NCBI GenBank assembly: GCA_964388785.1
Contig: CAYMBX010000029.1
Location: 1-13,248 of the forward strand
Origin: VGKU01 sp964388785
Lineage (GTDB): Bacteria > Patescibacteriota > Patescibacteriia > UBA9934 > GWF2-40-263
Reading direction: 5' to 3'
Length of the DNA: 13,248 nt
Shown here: positions 6,302-12,137 of the stretch, one piece after another
Position numbering within the stretch: position 1 is the first letter of the stretch
How the letters are laid out: each line of letters begins with the position of its first letter
Position numbers and translations under genes: made by a program
Notes under the pieces: model-generated
What the model saw: only the letters and a program-made list of their open reading frames with translations
The model's database searches: none
Told to the model about the DNA's origin: nothing

Positions 6302-7228
6302 TTAATCGCGTTTCTGAAGACGTGTCATCGAGCCGTAAAGCTCTTGAAGTCGTACGAACTCTTCTTTTGAATAAAATGCTGCTTTTCCTGCGGTGAACGC
6401 TTTTGCGACTTCAAGCACAAATCGTCCGGCCGCATCGAGCGTCGCGATGTTCACGACTCCGGTTGCACATCCGGGAACAGGCAAACCGCTTGTCAGTGCC
6501 ACTCCAACAACCGGAGCAGAAGTCGCAACACACGGTTGCATGATGCTATTGAAATGATACACGTCGTTTCCGTATGGGGTGATGTCTTGCATGGTGATAG
6601 GCACAACCGCCGCGAATGTACCGGTCACCGTTTCCATATGCGTTAGCAAATCCTCCGACACACGCAAGATCCATCCTTCCTTTACGGTCGGGGTAATCGC
6701 AAAAAAATTGTTGTTGATAATGCGATTCCCTCGTGAAGTATCGATACTCAAAATCGCCTCTGCGTTTGGATCGACCTCGTAGGTATTCATGGTCGAGAGT
6801 TCCACGGGAGAACCCATGAATGGCACGGGTTCGTGCGGTGCCGTCGGAGCATTCGTGCACAGATGCGTGGTGACGATCATGTCTCCCTCAAGTCGATCAC
6901 CGTTTTTTGCCATACGGGCAAGTCGGAGAGCTACGGCAAGCGCAGTGAGCGCCCCATCCCCATCGGAAACAAATCCGATTTGTGCGGGCCGTGCCCCGAT
7001 TCCTCCCAAACGACCGATCACACCCATGGTGGGGGCGGATCCGCCGGAAGACACACCCGACAAACCGGGGATGATGATTTTAATGAATTCTGTGCTTCCA
7101 TTTTTTTCTGTGATTTCTTGAATCTGAATTTGGATCCCTTCCTGCGCAAAAAGTTCCGCGACAGGCGCAGCAACTTTGCCTGGACGATCAAGGAGACGAT
7201 AAAGTTCTGTAAGTTCTTGATACAACAT
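6302..7228 (-). CDS. DUF1177 family protein
   Basis: A 308-residue soluble protein that I recognise as DUF1177 from its highly conserved blocks: STEFIKIIIPG (45-55), GVIGRLGGIGARP (69-81), GFVSDGDGAL (85-94), PHEPVPFMGSPV (131-142), ILSIDTSRGNRI (159-170), TPTVKEGWILRVSEDLL (179-195), DITPYGN (215-221) and VPGCATG (251-257). The family has no assigned reaction as far as I know. The many invariant Asp, His and Gly residues suggest an enzyme, possibly metal dependent. It is first in an operon with a peptidase E and a racemase (one-base and four-base gaps), which hints at peptide or amino-acid turnover. ATG 7228 has no Shine-Dalgarno; the gene follows the terminator of the 625-residue orphan by about 40 bases, and I see no strong promoter. 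Confidence 0.88.
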   Translation of the reverse strand: MLYQELTELYRLLDRPGKVAAPVAELFAQEGIQIQIQEITEKNGSTEFIKIIIPGLSGVSSGGSAPTMGVIGRLGGIGARPAQIGFVSDGDGALTALAVALRLARMAKNGDRLEGDMIVTTHLCTNAPTAPHEPVPFMGSPVELSTMNTYEVDPNAEAILSIDTSRGNRIINNNFFAITPTVKEGWILRVSEDLLTHMETVTGTFAAVVPITMQDITPYGNDVYHFNSIMQPCVATSAPVVGVALTSGLPVPGCATGVVNIATLDAAGRFVLEVAKAFTAGKAAFYSKEEFVRLQELYGSMTRLQKRD

Positions 7229-7267
7229 ATGATTGCATTAACGGGCTCAGATTAGCCCAGAAACTTG

Positions 7268-7295
7268 AAAAAGAAAAGAGAGGGTGAACCCTCTC
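7268..7295 (-). terminator. Intrinsic terminator of the 625-residue orphan gene
   Basis: Minus strand GAGAGGG-TTCA-CCCTCTC followed by TTTTCTTTTT. The first arm (7289-7295) contains two bases of the gene's TGA stop (7294-7296). Confidence 0.88.
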
Positions 7296-9171
7296 AGGAG
7301 TGGAAGACGCGCGTGTTGCGCATCACGTCGGGGAACTCGCCCCCGAGCATGATGTACTGCAGGTACGCACTGAGCTTCGGGAAGATGAGCGCGCACAGAC
7401 GCCTGATCTCCCGCTGCTTGTACTCCTTGCCCTGCTCGCTCGTGTCAATCTGCGCGATCTCGTGCAGGAACGCACGGAAATCGGGATCGAACAGGAACTG
7501 CGTGGCGTAGAGCACGAACAGGTTGGTGTGCAGCGGGTAGACGGTCATAATGACCGGCTTCTCGCGAGGCGAGAGCTGCGCGTCGAACGCGGCGAGCTTG
7601 CGCGTCGCCGCGGTGAGATCGCGCTCAGCCTGATCGAACGCCGTCTGGGCGAGGGTGACCGAGGCGAGACGATCCGCCTCGAAGCGTTCGATCATCGGAC
7701 GCCAGAGGTCGGGTCGCATGGTGGAACCGGTCAGGTCCTCGCGCAAGGCGCGAAGCATCATCCGATCGGTGATGTCACGCTCCGTAAGCTCCCTTCCCTC
7801 GAACCCCGCGAGCGTACGGTCGATGCGGTGGATCATCGCGTTAAAGACGGTCTGATCCTCATCCGATGAACCGGGACGCTTGCCTTGAAGCAGGTCGGCG
7901 TAGACCCGCTGGGCATGCGCGAGCTCCGCGAGGAGCTTCGTTTTGCGATCGCACAGCCCCTTGGCCTTGGCGACCGCGCCGTTCGCCTTACCGCGCCGCG
8001 CCCGCAGATCGAGATCCGCTTCGTCGGGCATCTCGGTACGCGCGTTCGCAGGCTCGAGCATGGACGCGAGGTAGTCGAGGTGGGCCGCGACGTTGCCGTG
8101 CCAGAGCCTCACGGGAGACGCGATCAACGCGTCGGTCGTGTCCGAGGTCGCGGGGAGCTTCGGGACCATGTGGATCGGCCCCCAGCCATAGGGCATGTCG
8201 AAGAAGCCACTGACACGACTCGGGTTCTCGCGCCGGTGACGGCGCACCCAGCGCGCGACCGCGATTCCCGCCCGCACGGCGTAGGTCGCGTCCTCGGGGA
8301 GCTTGCCACCGTTGAGCACCAGGCTTTTGGCAGCCCGGTCCATCGTCGAGTCCCAGTCGTTGTGGTCGATCTGCTTGGCGCGCACCACGTGCGTCACCCG
8401 ATCGGACCAGCCGTGACCGGCGCTTCGCAGCAGCCCCGTGACGATGTCGCGCATCTCGGGACCACAGTAGGTGTAGAGCACCTCGGCGACGCCGAAGTTC
8501 TCATCGTCCTCGAGTCCCATCTCGGCGAACCATCGACGGATGGGTCCCTCGCGCAGGGCGAGTTCGTCGAAGTTGATCGAGACGATCTGTGCGTCCTGGT
8601 TGATGAGACAGGCACGACGTTCGACGGCCGCGTGAATGCGATCGTAGGCCGCGCGCACCTTGTGCACCGCATCGCCGACCCCCCACTGGGTGAGCCGATC
8701 CGACCAGAGACGATCCTCGATGAAGTGCACGCCGTGGGCACCACCCGTGAGCAGCGCACCCGTGGCGTGACTGAAGGTCGGTGCCATCGCGAGCAGCTGA
8801 TCGGCGATCTGCGCAAGGCGATCCGCCTCGTGGTGACGCACCCGTTCGATGGTGCGCATCCCCCAGGTCTCGATCGCGCAGGAACCGCCGACCGGCAGCA
8901 CCTTGACCGAGTTTCCGTAGAGCAGATCGTCGCCGGCGCGCATGCGCCAGCTGTCCCGTCCGAGGTGTTCGGTCAGGTGGTTGAACTCACCAGGATCCCG
9001 CTCTTCGGGCGCCCACGGATGAGGGTTCATGACGAGATAGCTCGCCGCATCCTCTTCCGTGGCCTCACGCGCCGCGCGGGCGCGATCGAACTCCCCCAGG
9101 AGCTTTGGGGACTGCCTGAACACCGTGCGAATCGCCCCCGTAACCCCCGTGAACCGTTCGTGACTGAGCAT
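7294..9171 (-). CDS. Large orphan protein of 625 residues
   Basis: I do not recognise this protein. It is rich in Arg, Ala and Asp, has no signal peptide or clear membrane span, and looks soluble. The first 375 residues are mixed; notable stretches are VLPVGGSCAIETWGMR (about 91-106), LLTGGAHGVHFIEDRLW (140-156), WSDRVTHVVRAKQIDHNDWD (255-274) and FFDMPYGWGPIHMVPKLP (323-340), with many His and Asp that could bind metal. Residues about 395-435 and 490-535 are charged helices, possibly coiled coil, followed by a more hydrophobic C-terminal part. Start ATG 9171 follows GGAGGAG; a GTG at 9183 lies within reach but before the ribosome site. The DNA is strikingly G+C-rich (42 of 60 bases at 8641-8700, against 27 of 60 at 5041-5100 in the racemase), so transfer is possible. 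Single-gene unit with leader hairpin and terminator. Confidence 0.8.
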   Translation of the reverse strand: MLSHERFTGVTGAIRTVFRQSPKLLGEFDRARAAREATEEDAASYLVMNPHPWAPEERDPGEFNHLTEHLGRDSWRMRAGDDLLYGNSVKVLPVGGSCAIETWGMRTIERVRHHEADRLAQIADQLLAMAPTFSHATGALLTGGAHGVHFIEDRLWSDRLTQWGVGDAVHKVRAAYDRIHAAVERRACLINQDAQIVSINFDELALREGPIRRWFAEMGLEDDENFGVAEVLYTYCGPEMRDIVTGLLRSAGHGWSDRVTHVVRAKQIDHNDWDSTMDRAAKSLVLNGGKLPEDATYAVRAGIAVARWVRRHRRENPSRVSGFFDMPYGWGPIHMVPKLPATSDTTDALIASPVRLWHGNVAAHLDYLASMLEPANARTEMPDEADLDLRARRGKANGAVAKAKGLCDRKTKLLAELAHAQRVYADLLQGKRPGSSDEDQTVFNAMIHRIDRTLAGFEGRELTERDITDRMMLRALREDLTGSTMRPDLWRPMIERFEADRLASVTLAQTAFDQAERDLTAATRKLAAFDAQLSPREKPVIMTVYPLHTNLFVLYATQFLFDPDFRAFLHEIAQIDTSEQGKEYKQREIRRLCALIFPKLSAYLQYIMLGGEFPDVMRNTRVFHS

Positions 9172-9174
9172 GAT

Positions 9175-9181
9175 CTCCTCC
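9175..9181 (-). promoter_or_regulatory. Shine-Dalgarno of the 625-residue orphan
   Basis: GGAGGAG on the minus strand; the GGAGG core is five bases before ATG 9171. It selects this start over the upstream GTG. Confidence 0.75.
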
Positions 9182-9214
9182 ACAAAATGACCGTCTTGCC
9201 TGATTCATTGTCCT

Positions 9215-9250
9215 CAGGCCATGCAAGCCTTCATTCGCTCGCATAGCCTG
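9215..9250 (-). other. Leader stem-loop of the 625-residue orphan gene
   Basis: CAGGCTATGC and GCATGGCCTG on the minus strand pair over ten bases (one G-U) around a 16-base loop. It lies 44 bases before the start codon and just after the previous terminator, so it is probably near the 5' end of the mRNA. It could protect the message or act as a regulatory site. Confidence 0.5.
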
Positions 9251-9251
9251 A

Positions 9252-9290
9252 GAACAAAAGAGCCACCGCGTTTGTCTTCCGCGGTGGCTC
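9252..9290 (-). terminator. Strong intrinsic terminator after the 31-residue peptide gene
   Basis: Minus strand GAGCCACCGCG and CGCGGTGGCTC form an eleven-pair stem with a nine-base loop, followed by TTTTGTT. It ends a transcript arriving from 9415, about 160 bases long, which contains only the small frame at 9316-9411. Confidence 0.88.
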
Positions 9291-9315
9291 TGCAACAATC
9301 ACTTTTGAAAATGAT

Positions 9316-9411
9316 CTATGCACGCATAGCCACCAACGGAATAAGCACAAAGAGGACGGAAAGAATTCCGACTCCTGCATAATCCATAAACATGTTGATG
9401 GCAAATTGCAT
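9316..9411 (-). CDS. Small single-span membrane peptide, 31 residues
   Basis: The frame starts at ATG 9411 (MQFAINMFMDYAGVG) and ends AMRA-TAG. Residues about 10-28 form one hydrophobic segment (GVGILSVLFVLIPLVA), with one Asp before and one Arg after, as in small membrane proteins. Support is from context: a promoter (TTGACG, 17, TAGACT) ends 11 bases upstream, so the mRNA would be almost leaderless, and a strong terminator follows 26 bases after the stop. Nothing else in this 160-base unit codes convincingly. There is no Shine-Dalgarno, as for most genes here. Possible roles are a regulatory subunit of a membrane protein or a toxin-like peptide; neither is shown. The unit could instead be a small RNA. 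Confidence 0.55.
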   Translation of the reverse strand: MQFAINMFMDYAGVGILSVLFVLIPLVAMRA

Positions 9412-9421
9412 ACCAAAATTG

Positions 9422-9450
9422 AGTCTAGCAAGACGACATTTTGTCGTCAA
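9422..9450 (-). promoter_or_regulatory. Promoter with palindromic operator for the 31-residue peptide unit
   Basis: Minus strand TTGACG (9445-9450), a 17-base spacer, TAGACT (9422-9427). The palindrome GACGACA-AAA-TGTCGTC (9432-9448) covers part of the -35 and most of the spacer, the place where a repressor would block polymerase. Its seven-base arms and three-base centre match the geometry, but not the sequence, of the palindrome at 4116-4132. Confidence 0.6.
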
Positions 9451-9460
9451 GCGGCCTGTG

Positions 9461-9502
9461 GAAAAAAGAAATCAGGGGCGTGATGAGATGAGCACCCCTG
9501 AT
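9461..9502 (-). terminator. Intrinsic terminator inside the 3' end of the exporter gene
   Basis: Minus strand ATCAGGGG and CCCCTGAT pair around a loop of 16 bases, followed by TTCTTTTTT. The second arm contains the TGA stop of the exporter (9472-9474), and the first arm is coding sequence. Confidence 0.8.
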
Positions 9503-10305
9503 GCGATGACGGCGACCGCGCCCAAGACCGAGTACATGCTAAAGGGCTGGTCGAAGTAGAAGACCGAAAGTAGCGTTGCGAAAATCATTTCGCTGTTTCC
9601 GATGATGCCGGCTTCGGCAGTTGTGTTGAGCCGCCGCATGCCGTCATACCAGAACCAGAAGTAAATGATCCCGCTAATAAGCCCAAAGGCGATGAGCCAC
9701 AGCACGGTCGTAGATGTATAAACTGCCGAGGGCAAGATGGGCATGAGTGTGACCGCAGTGACGGCATGGCCCCAGAACACCACGGAGAGTGGGTTCATGG
9801 TTTTCGTCATGTGCTTGCCGAGCACGTACGCACCCGAAGCGATGAAGCTCACCGCAAGTGCGGCGCTCACTCCCAAGATGTCCGAAGACTTACTCCAGTC
9901 GAGGTCCATGGACATGAACACACACCCCACGAACCCGAGCAGGCATGCGAACCATCCTCCTTTCTGATCCGGCCTGCCGAACAGATTCTCGTAGATGACA
10001 AGCCAGACCGGCGAGAGGTACGTGATCGCCGTTGCCATGCCCACGTTGATGTGGTTCATCGCAAAGACGTAGAGCCATGTCCCGATCACGAAAATCGCTC
10101 CGTTGAGTGCGATTTCCCTCCCCATCGCGTTTCCTTCGCGAAACGCTCTTACACTCCAAGGAAGCAAGAGGAGAACGGCGATGAGACTGCGGCCGCCTGT
10201 GGTTTGAAATGCATCCCAACCCTCCGCGGAGAGGTGACGGGTGAAAACGGGCAGAAGCGCGCTGCTGAGCGCGGCAAGGAGAATGAACAACCGACCGACC
10301 TGCAT
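9472..10305 (-). CDS. EamA/DMT-superfamily transporter
   Basis: A 277-residue inner-membrane protein with about ten hydrophobic spans in two repeats, the layout of drug/metabolite transporters of the EamA type. Typical features are the N-terminal helix with ALLPVFTRHL, the stretch AITYLSPVWLVIYENLFG closing the first repeat, and its counterpart AEAGIIGNSEMIFATLLSVF in the second. Such proteins export or import amino acids, nucleosides or other small metabolites; the substrate cannot be told. ATG 10305 follows AGGAGG by six bases; an in-frame ATG at 10329 would add MPAFRRSS and lies before the ribosome site, so it is rejected. The gene starts 44 bases after the terminator of the RelA/SpoT-like gene, whose loop may hold its -35 box. 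The last codons and stop form its own terminator. Confidence 0.88.
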   Translation of the reverse strand: MQVGRLFILLAALSSALLPVFTRHLSAEGWDAFQTTGGRSLIAVLLLLPWSVRAFREGNAMGREIALNGAIFVIGTWLYVFAMNHINVGMATAITYLSPVWLVIYENLFGRPDQKGGWFACLLGFVGCVFMSMDLDWSKSSDILGVSAALAVSFIASGAYVLGKHMTKTMNPLSVVFWGHAVTAVTLMPILPSAVYTSTTVLWLIAFGLISGIIYFWFWYDGMRRLNTTAEAGIIGNSEMIFATLLSVFYFDQPFSMYSVLGAVAVIASGVLISSRP

Positions 10306-10311
10306 GGATGA

Positions 10312-10317
10312 CCTCCT
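10312..10317 (-). promoter_or_regulatory. Shine-Dalgarno of the EamA transporter
   Basis: AGGAGG six bases before ATG 10305; it rules out the in-frame ATG at 10329. Confidence 0.8.
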
Positions 10318-10329
10318 GAACGCGGGCAT

Positions 10330-10358
10330 TCTTTACCACAAAAGAAAAAGACCCTCAA
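10330..10358 (-). promoter_or_regulatory. Possible promoter of the EamA transporter, overlapping the upstream terminator
   Basis: Minus strand TTGAGG (10353-10358), 17 bases, TAAAGA (10330-10335). The -35 lies in the loop and second arm of the terminator hairpin, the T-run forms the spacer, and TGA of the -35 is the stop codon of the upstream gene. The hexamers are moderate, but no other room for a promoter exists. Confidence 0.4.
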
Positions 10359-10365
10359 GGGGTCT
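10341..10365 (-). terminator. Intrinsic terminator of the RelA/SpoT-like gene
   Basis: Minus strand AGACCC-CTTGA-GGGTCT followed by TTTTCTTTT. The TGA stop (10355-10357) is in the loop. Confidence 0.82.
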
Positions 10366-11497
10366 CGATCGAGTGATGTCCGTTGACGCGCCAGCCGAGA
10401 CGGGACGTCATCCAGGCATTCATCTGCTTGCCGACGTGTCCGCTGTCCCACTTGATCCCGTAGACCTGCTCAGGCCAGAGTTGTGGGAATGCATACTTGC
10501 GTGCTTGGCGCAGCTTGTAGAGCGCATGGTTCGCATCCGTCAGCGAATCGCGCGCATTGAAGTGATCCGCGAACGTGGTGAATTGAAGTTCGAACTTCCT
10601 GCCGCGCCACACCACGATCATCTTGGCGACTTTGTAAGACGACGAAGAGACGTCGTTTTTTAAGTCGACCACCACACCGTCTTTCCCGTGATTGCCATCG
10701 AGCGACTCGACGACATGTCCGCCGTCGCGAACGATTTGACGTTCAATGTGGCGTGCCAGTGCAGCGATATCTTCCTCGCGCTCAACCACGAACATGAGAC
10801 CGCAGCGATCGTGGATCGCGTACGGATCGACAAGCTTCTGTTGGAGAGCTTGTCGTTGAATCTTGAGCCAGACGTTATACGCGCTCTTGTCGCGATGTGA
10901 CAAGAACACCAGTTTGCCGTCGCGCGTGCGGCGGCATGTGAGTCGATTGAGACGGCGTGTCCGTCCTTCTGCACGGTGACTCAGATGCCGTCCGACCCCC
11001 ACATCTTCGGAGCCGACCGTATAGTCGTGTTGGGGGTCGTGATAGACGAAAAATTCTTCCGCCACCAGTCCACCGGCAAACACACGTCGACCAAGAAACG
11101 TGATCAGCGCATCGAGATCGCGTCCGACCGCTTCCGTGGGATCTTCCCGCTCGAGCATAGCGACTGCAACCGTCTGATCAAAAATGCTGAGCGCGTCGAA
11201 CCAGCGATGCGGCTCGGGATCTCGGCCCGGCTCTCGCATCTGTGCGAGGACGAGCAAGCGATCGAGATCGTAGGTGGTGGCGACCGAAGAGTCCGGATCG
11301 AGCTGATCTTTGAAACCGTAGGCGAACTCACTGACGAGTTCACGCCGGCCTGTCCGGACCTTCTCGATCGAGAGTGTAAGCAACCATTTGTCCCGGTGAA
11401 GCATGCGGCGCAGGAAATCCCGCCTCCGGCGGATCGCCTGTCGGCTCACTTCGAGCCAGTCCCCCTCCCACTGCTGAAGCGTTGGCCAGTCGATCAA
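10355..11497 (-). CDS. Orphan protein with a RelA/SpoT-like nucleotidyltransferase domain
   Basis: A 380-residue soluble protein. Residues 1-190 are not recognised and are rich in Arg. Residues about 198-350 resemble the (p)ppGpp synthetase fold: HRDKSAYNVWLKIQRQAL (201-218) parallels the R-x-K...S...K-M-Q helix, IHDRCGLMFVV (228-238) the D-x-x-G-x-R strand, SYKVAKMIVVW (287-297) the G-Y-x-S-x-H strand, and KFELQFTTF (301-309) the E-x-Q-x-R-T strand with catalytic Glu303. ANHALYKLRQ (322-331) matches the E-H-x-x-Y-K helix. Several family residues differ (Arg to Met235, the Gly-Tyr-x-Ser-x-His to Ser-Tyr-Lys-Val-Ala-Lys), so it may be inactive or use another substrate. TTG 11497 is chosen because AAGGAG is five bases upstream and no ATG is near. 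Single-gene unit with promoter, leader hairpin and terminator. The domain call is by eye and moderate. Confidence 0.6.
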   Translation of the reverse strand: MIDWPTLQQWEGDWLEVSRQAIRRRRDFLRRMLHRDKWLLTLSIEKVRTGRRELVSEFAYGFKDQLDPDSSVATTYDLDRLLVLAQMREPGRDPEPHRWFDALSIFDQTVAVAMLEREDPTEAVGRDLDALITFLGRRVFAGGLVAEEFFVYHDPQHDYTVGSEDVGVGRHLSHRAEGRTRRLNRLTCRRTRDGKLVFLSHRDKSAYNVWLKIQRQALQQKLVDPYAIHDRCGLMFVVEREEDIAALARHIERQIVRDGGHVVESLDGNHGKDGVVVDLKNDVSSSSYKVAKMIVVWRGRKFELQFTTFADHFNARDSLTDANHALYKLRQARKYAFPQLWPEQVYGIKWDSGHVGKQMNAWMTSRLGWRVNGHHSIETP

Positions 11498-11502
11498 GGT
11501 GT

Positions 11503-11508
11503 CTCCTT
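11503..11508 (-). promoter_or_regulatory. Shine-Dalgarno deciding a TTG start
   Basis: AAGGAG five bases before TTG 11497. Without it the unusual start codon of the RelA/SpoT-like gene would not be credible. Confidence 0.75.
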
Positions 11509-11516
11509 CCCCTTAG

Positions 11517-11535
11517 GAAGCCCGTCATGGGCTTC
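11517..11535 (-). other. Leader stem-loop of the RelA/SpoT-like gene
   Basis: GAAGCCC-ATGAC-GGGCTTC, a perfect seven-pair hairpin eight bases before the Shine-Dalgarno. Too far from the ribosome site to hide it; it has no T-run, so it is not a terminator. Confidence 0.6.
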
Positions 11536-11550
11536 AGATACGGCCCAAGG

Positions 11551-11580
11551 ACCATACAAAGAAAAAACAGGGTCTGTCAA
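11551..11580 (-). promoter_or_regulatory. Promoter of the RelA/SpoT-like gene, -35 inside the ndk terminator
   Basis: Minus strand TTGACA (11575-11580, full consensus), 18 bases, TATGGT (11551-11556). The -35 lies in the loop of the ndk terminator and takes in one base of its stem, with the T-run in the spacer. Transcription would start near 11544, just ahead of the leader hairpin. Confidence 0.55.
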
Positions 11581-11585
11581 CCCTG
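11558..11585 (-). terminator. Intrinsic terminator of ndk
   Basis: Minus strand CAGGGT-TGACAG-ACCCTG followed by TTTTTTC, six bases after the ndk stop codon. Confidence 0.88.
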
Positions 11586-11591
11586 CTTTGT

Positions 11592-12059
11592 CTAGATTCC
11601 TTCACCGAAGTGATATCGATCCGTAATTTTTTCGTAAGCGAACAACTCCTCGTCTTTGAAAAACCGTTTGATTTCCCCGATAGCCGTCTCAAGTGAATCG
11701 GACGCATGGATCAAGTTCGACGGCACATTCATGGATAAGTCTGCTCGAATCGTTCCCGCATCCGCTTCCCGTGGATTTGTCGATCCCACAAGTTTTCGCA
11801 CTTCCGCAACCGCGTCATATCCCTCAAGAACCATTCCGACCACGGGCGTTTGCATCATAAACTGTTTCAGTGATCCGAAAAATGGCTTTTCGGAAAGATG
11901 TGTGTAATGCTCATTAAGCATCTCCTCCGAAAGGCGGATGAATTTAAGACCGGCGATTTTCATGCCTTTGCGTTCAAATCGCGAAACGATCTCCCCGAGC
12001 AAATCACGCTGCAGTGCATCCGGTTTAAGGAGCACTAATGTTCGTTGAATATCGGCCAT
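11592..12059 (-). CDS. ndk: Nucleoside diphosphate kinase
   Basis: Ndk transfers the terminal phosphate of ATP to nucleoside diphosphates through a phospho-histidine, balancing NTP pools in the cytoplasm. The 155-residue protein begins RTLVLLKPDALQR (6-18), holds FFGSLKQFM (60-68), PVVGMVLEG (72-80), GSTNPREADAGTIRADL (92-108) and the active-site NLIHASDS with His118. Length is slightly above the 130-150 usual for the family, from a longer C-terminal tail (FFKDEELFAYEKITDRYHF). ATG 12059 is the family start and has no Shine-Dalgarno. It has its own promoter, whose -35 overlaps the end of the comEC-type gene upstream, and its own terminator. No damage is seen. Confidence 0.97.
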   Translation of the reverse strand: MADIQRTLVLLKPDALQRDLLGEIVSRFERKGMKIAGLKFIRLSEEMLNEHYTHLSEKPFFGSLKQFMMQTPVVGMVLEGYDAVAEVRKLVGSTNPREADAGTIRADLSMNVPSNLIHASDSLETAIGEIKRFFKDEELFAYEKITDRYHFGEGI

Positions 12060-12108
12060 AGATACGGTTTTAGGTTTTAAGTAATAGGGATTCCGTAATA
12101 TTGGCCAG

Positions 12109-12137
12109 ATTCTAATGTGTTTTCTTTAAAATGGCAA
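12109..12137 (-). promoter_or_regulatory. Promoter of ndk
   Basis: Minus strand TTGCCA (12132-12137), 17 bases, TAGAAT (12109-12114); five of six consensus bases each. The -35 is inside the last codons of the upstream gene. Leader about 43 bases. Confidence 0.65.

Noticed and set aside
7885..9246. 453-residue plus-strand frame opposite the 625-residue orphan
   Set aside because: Long antisense frames are expected in G+C-rich genes; no ribosome site, runs past the true gene's start, no recognisable domain.
9231..9431. 66-residue minus-strand frame overlapping the 31-residue peptide
   Set aside because: It runs straight through the strong terminator at 9252-9290 and has an unlikely Ser/Cys/Trp-rich composition.
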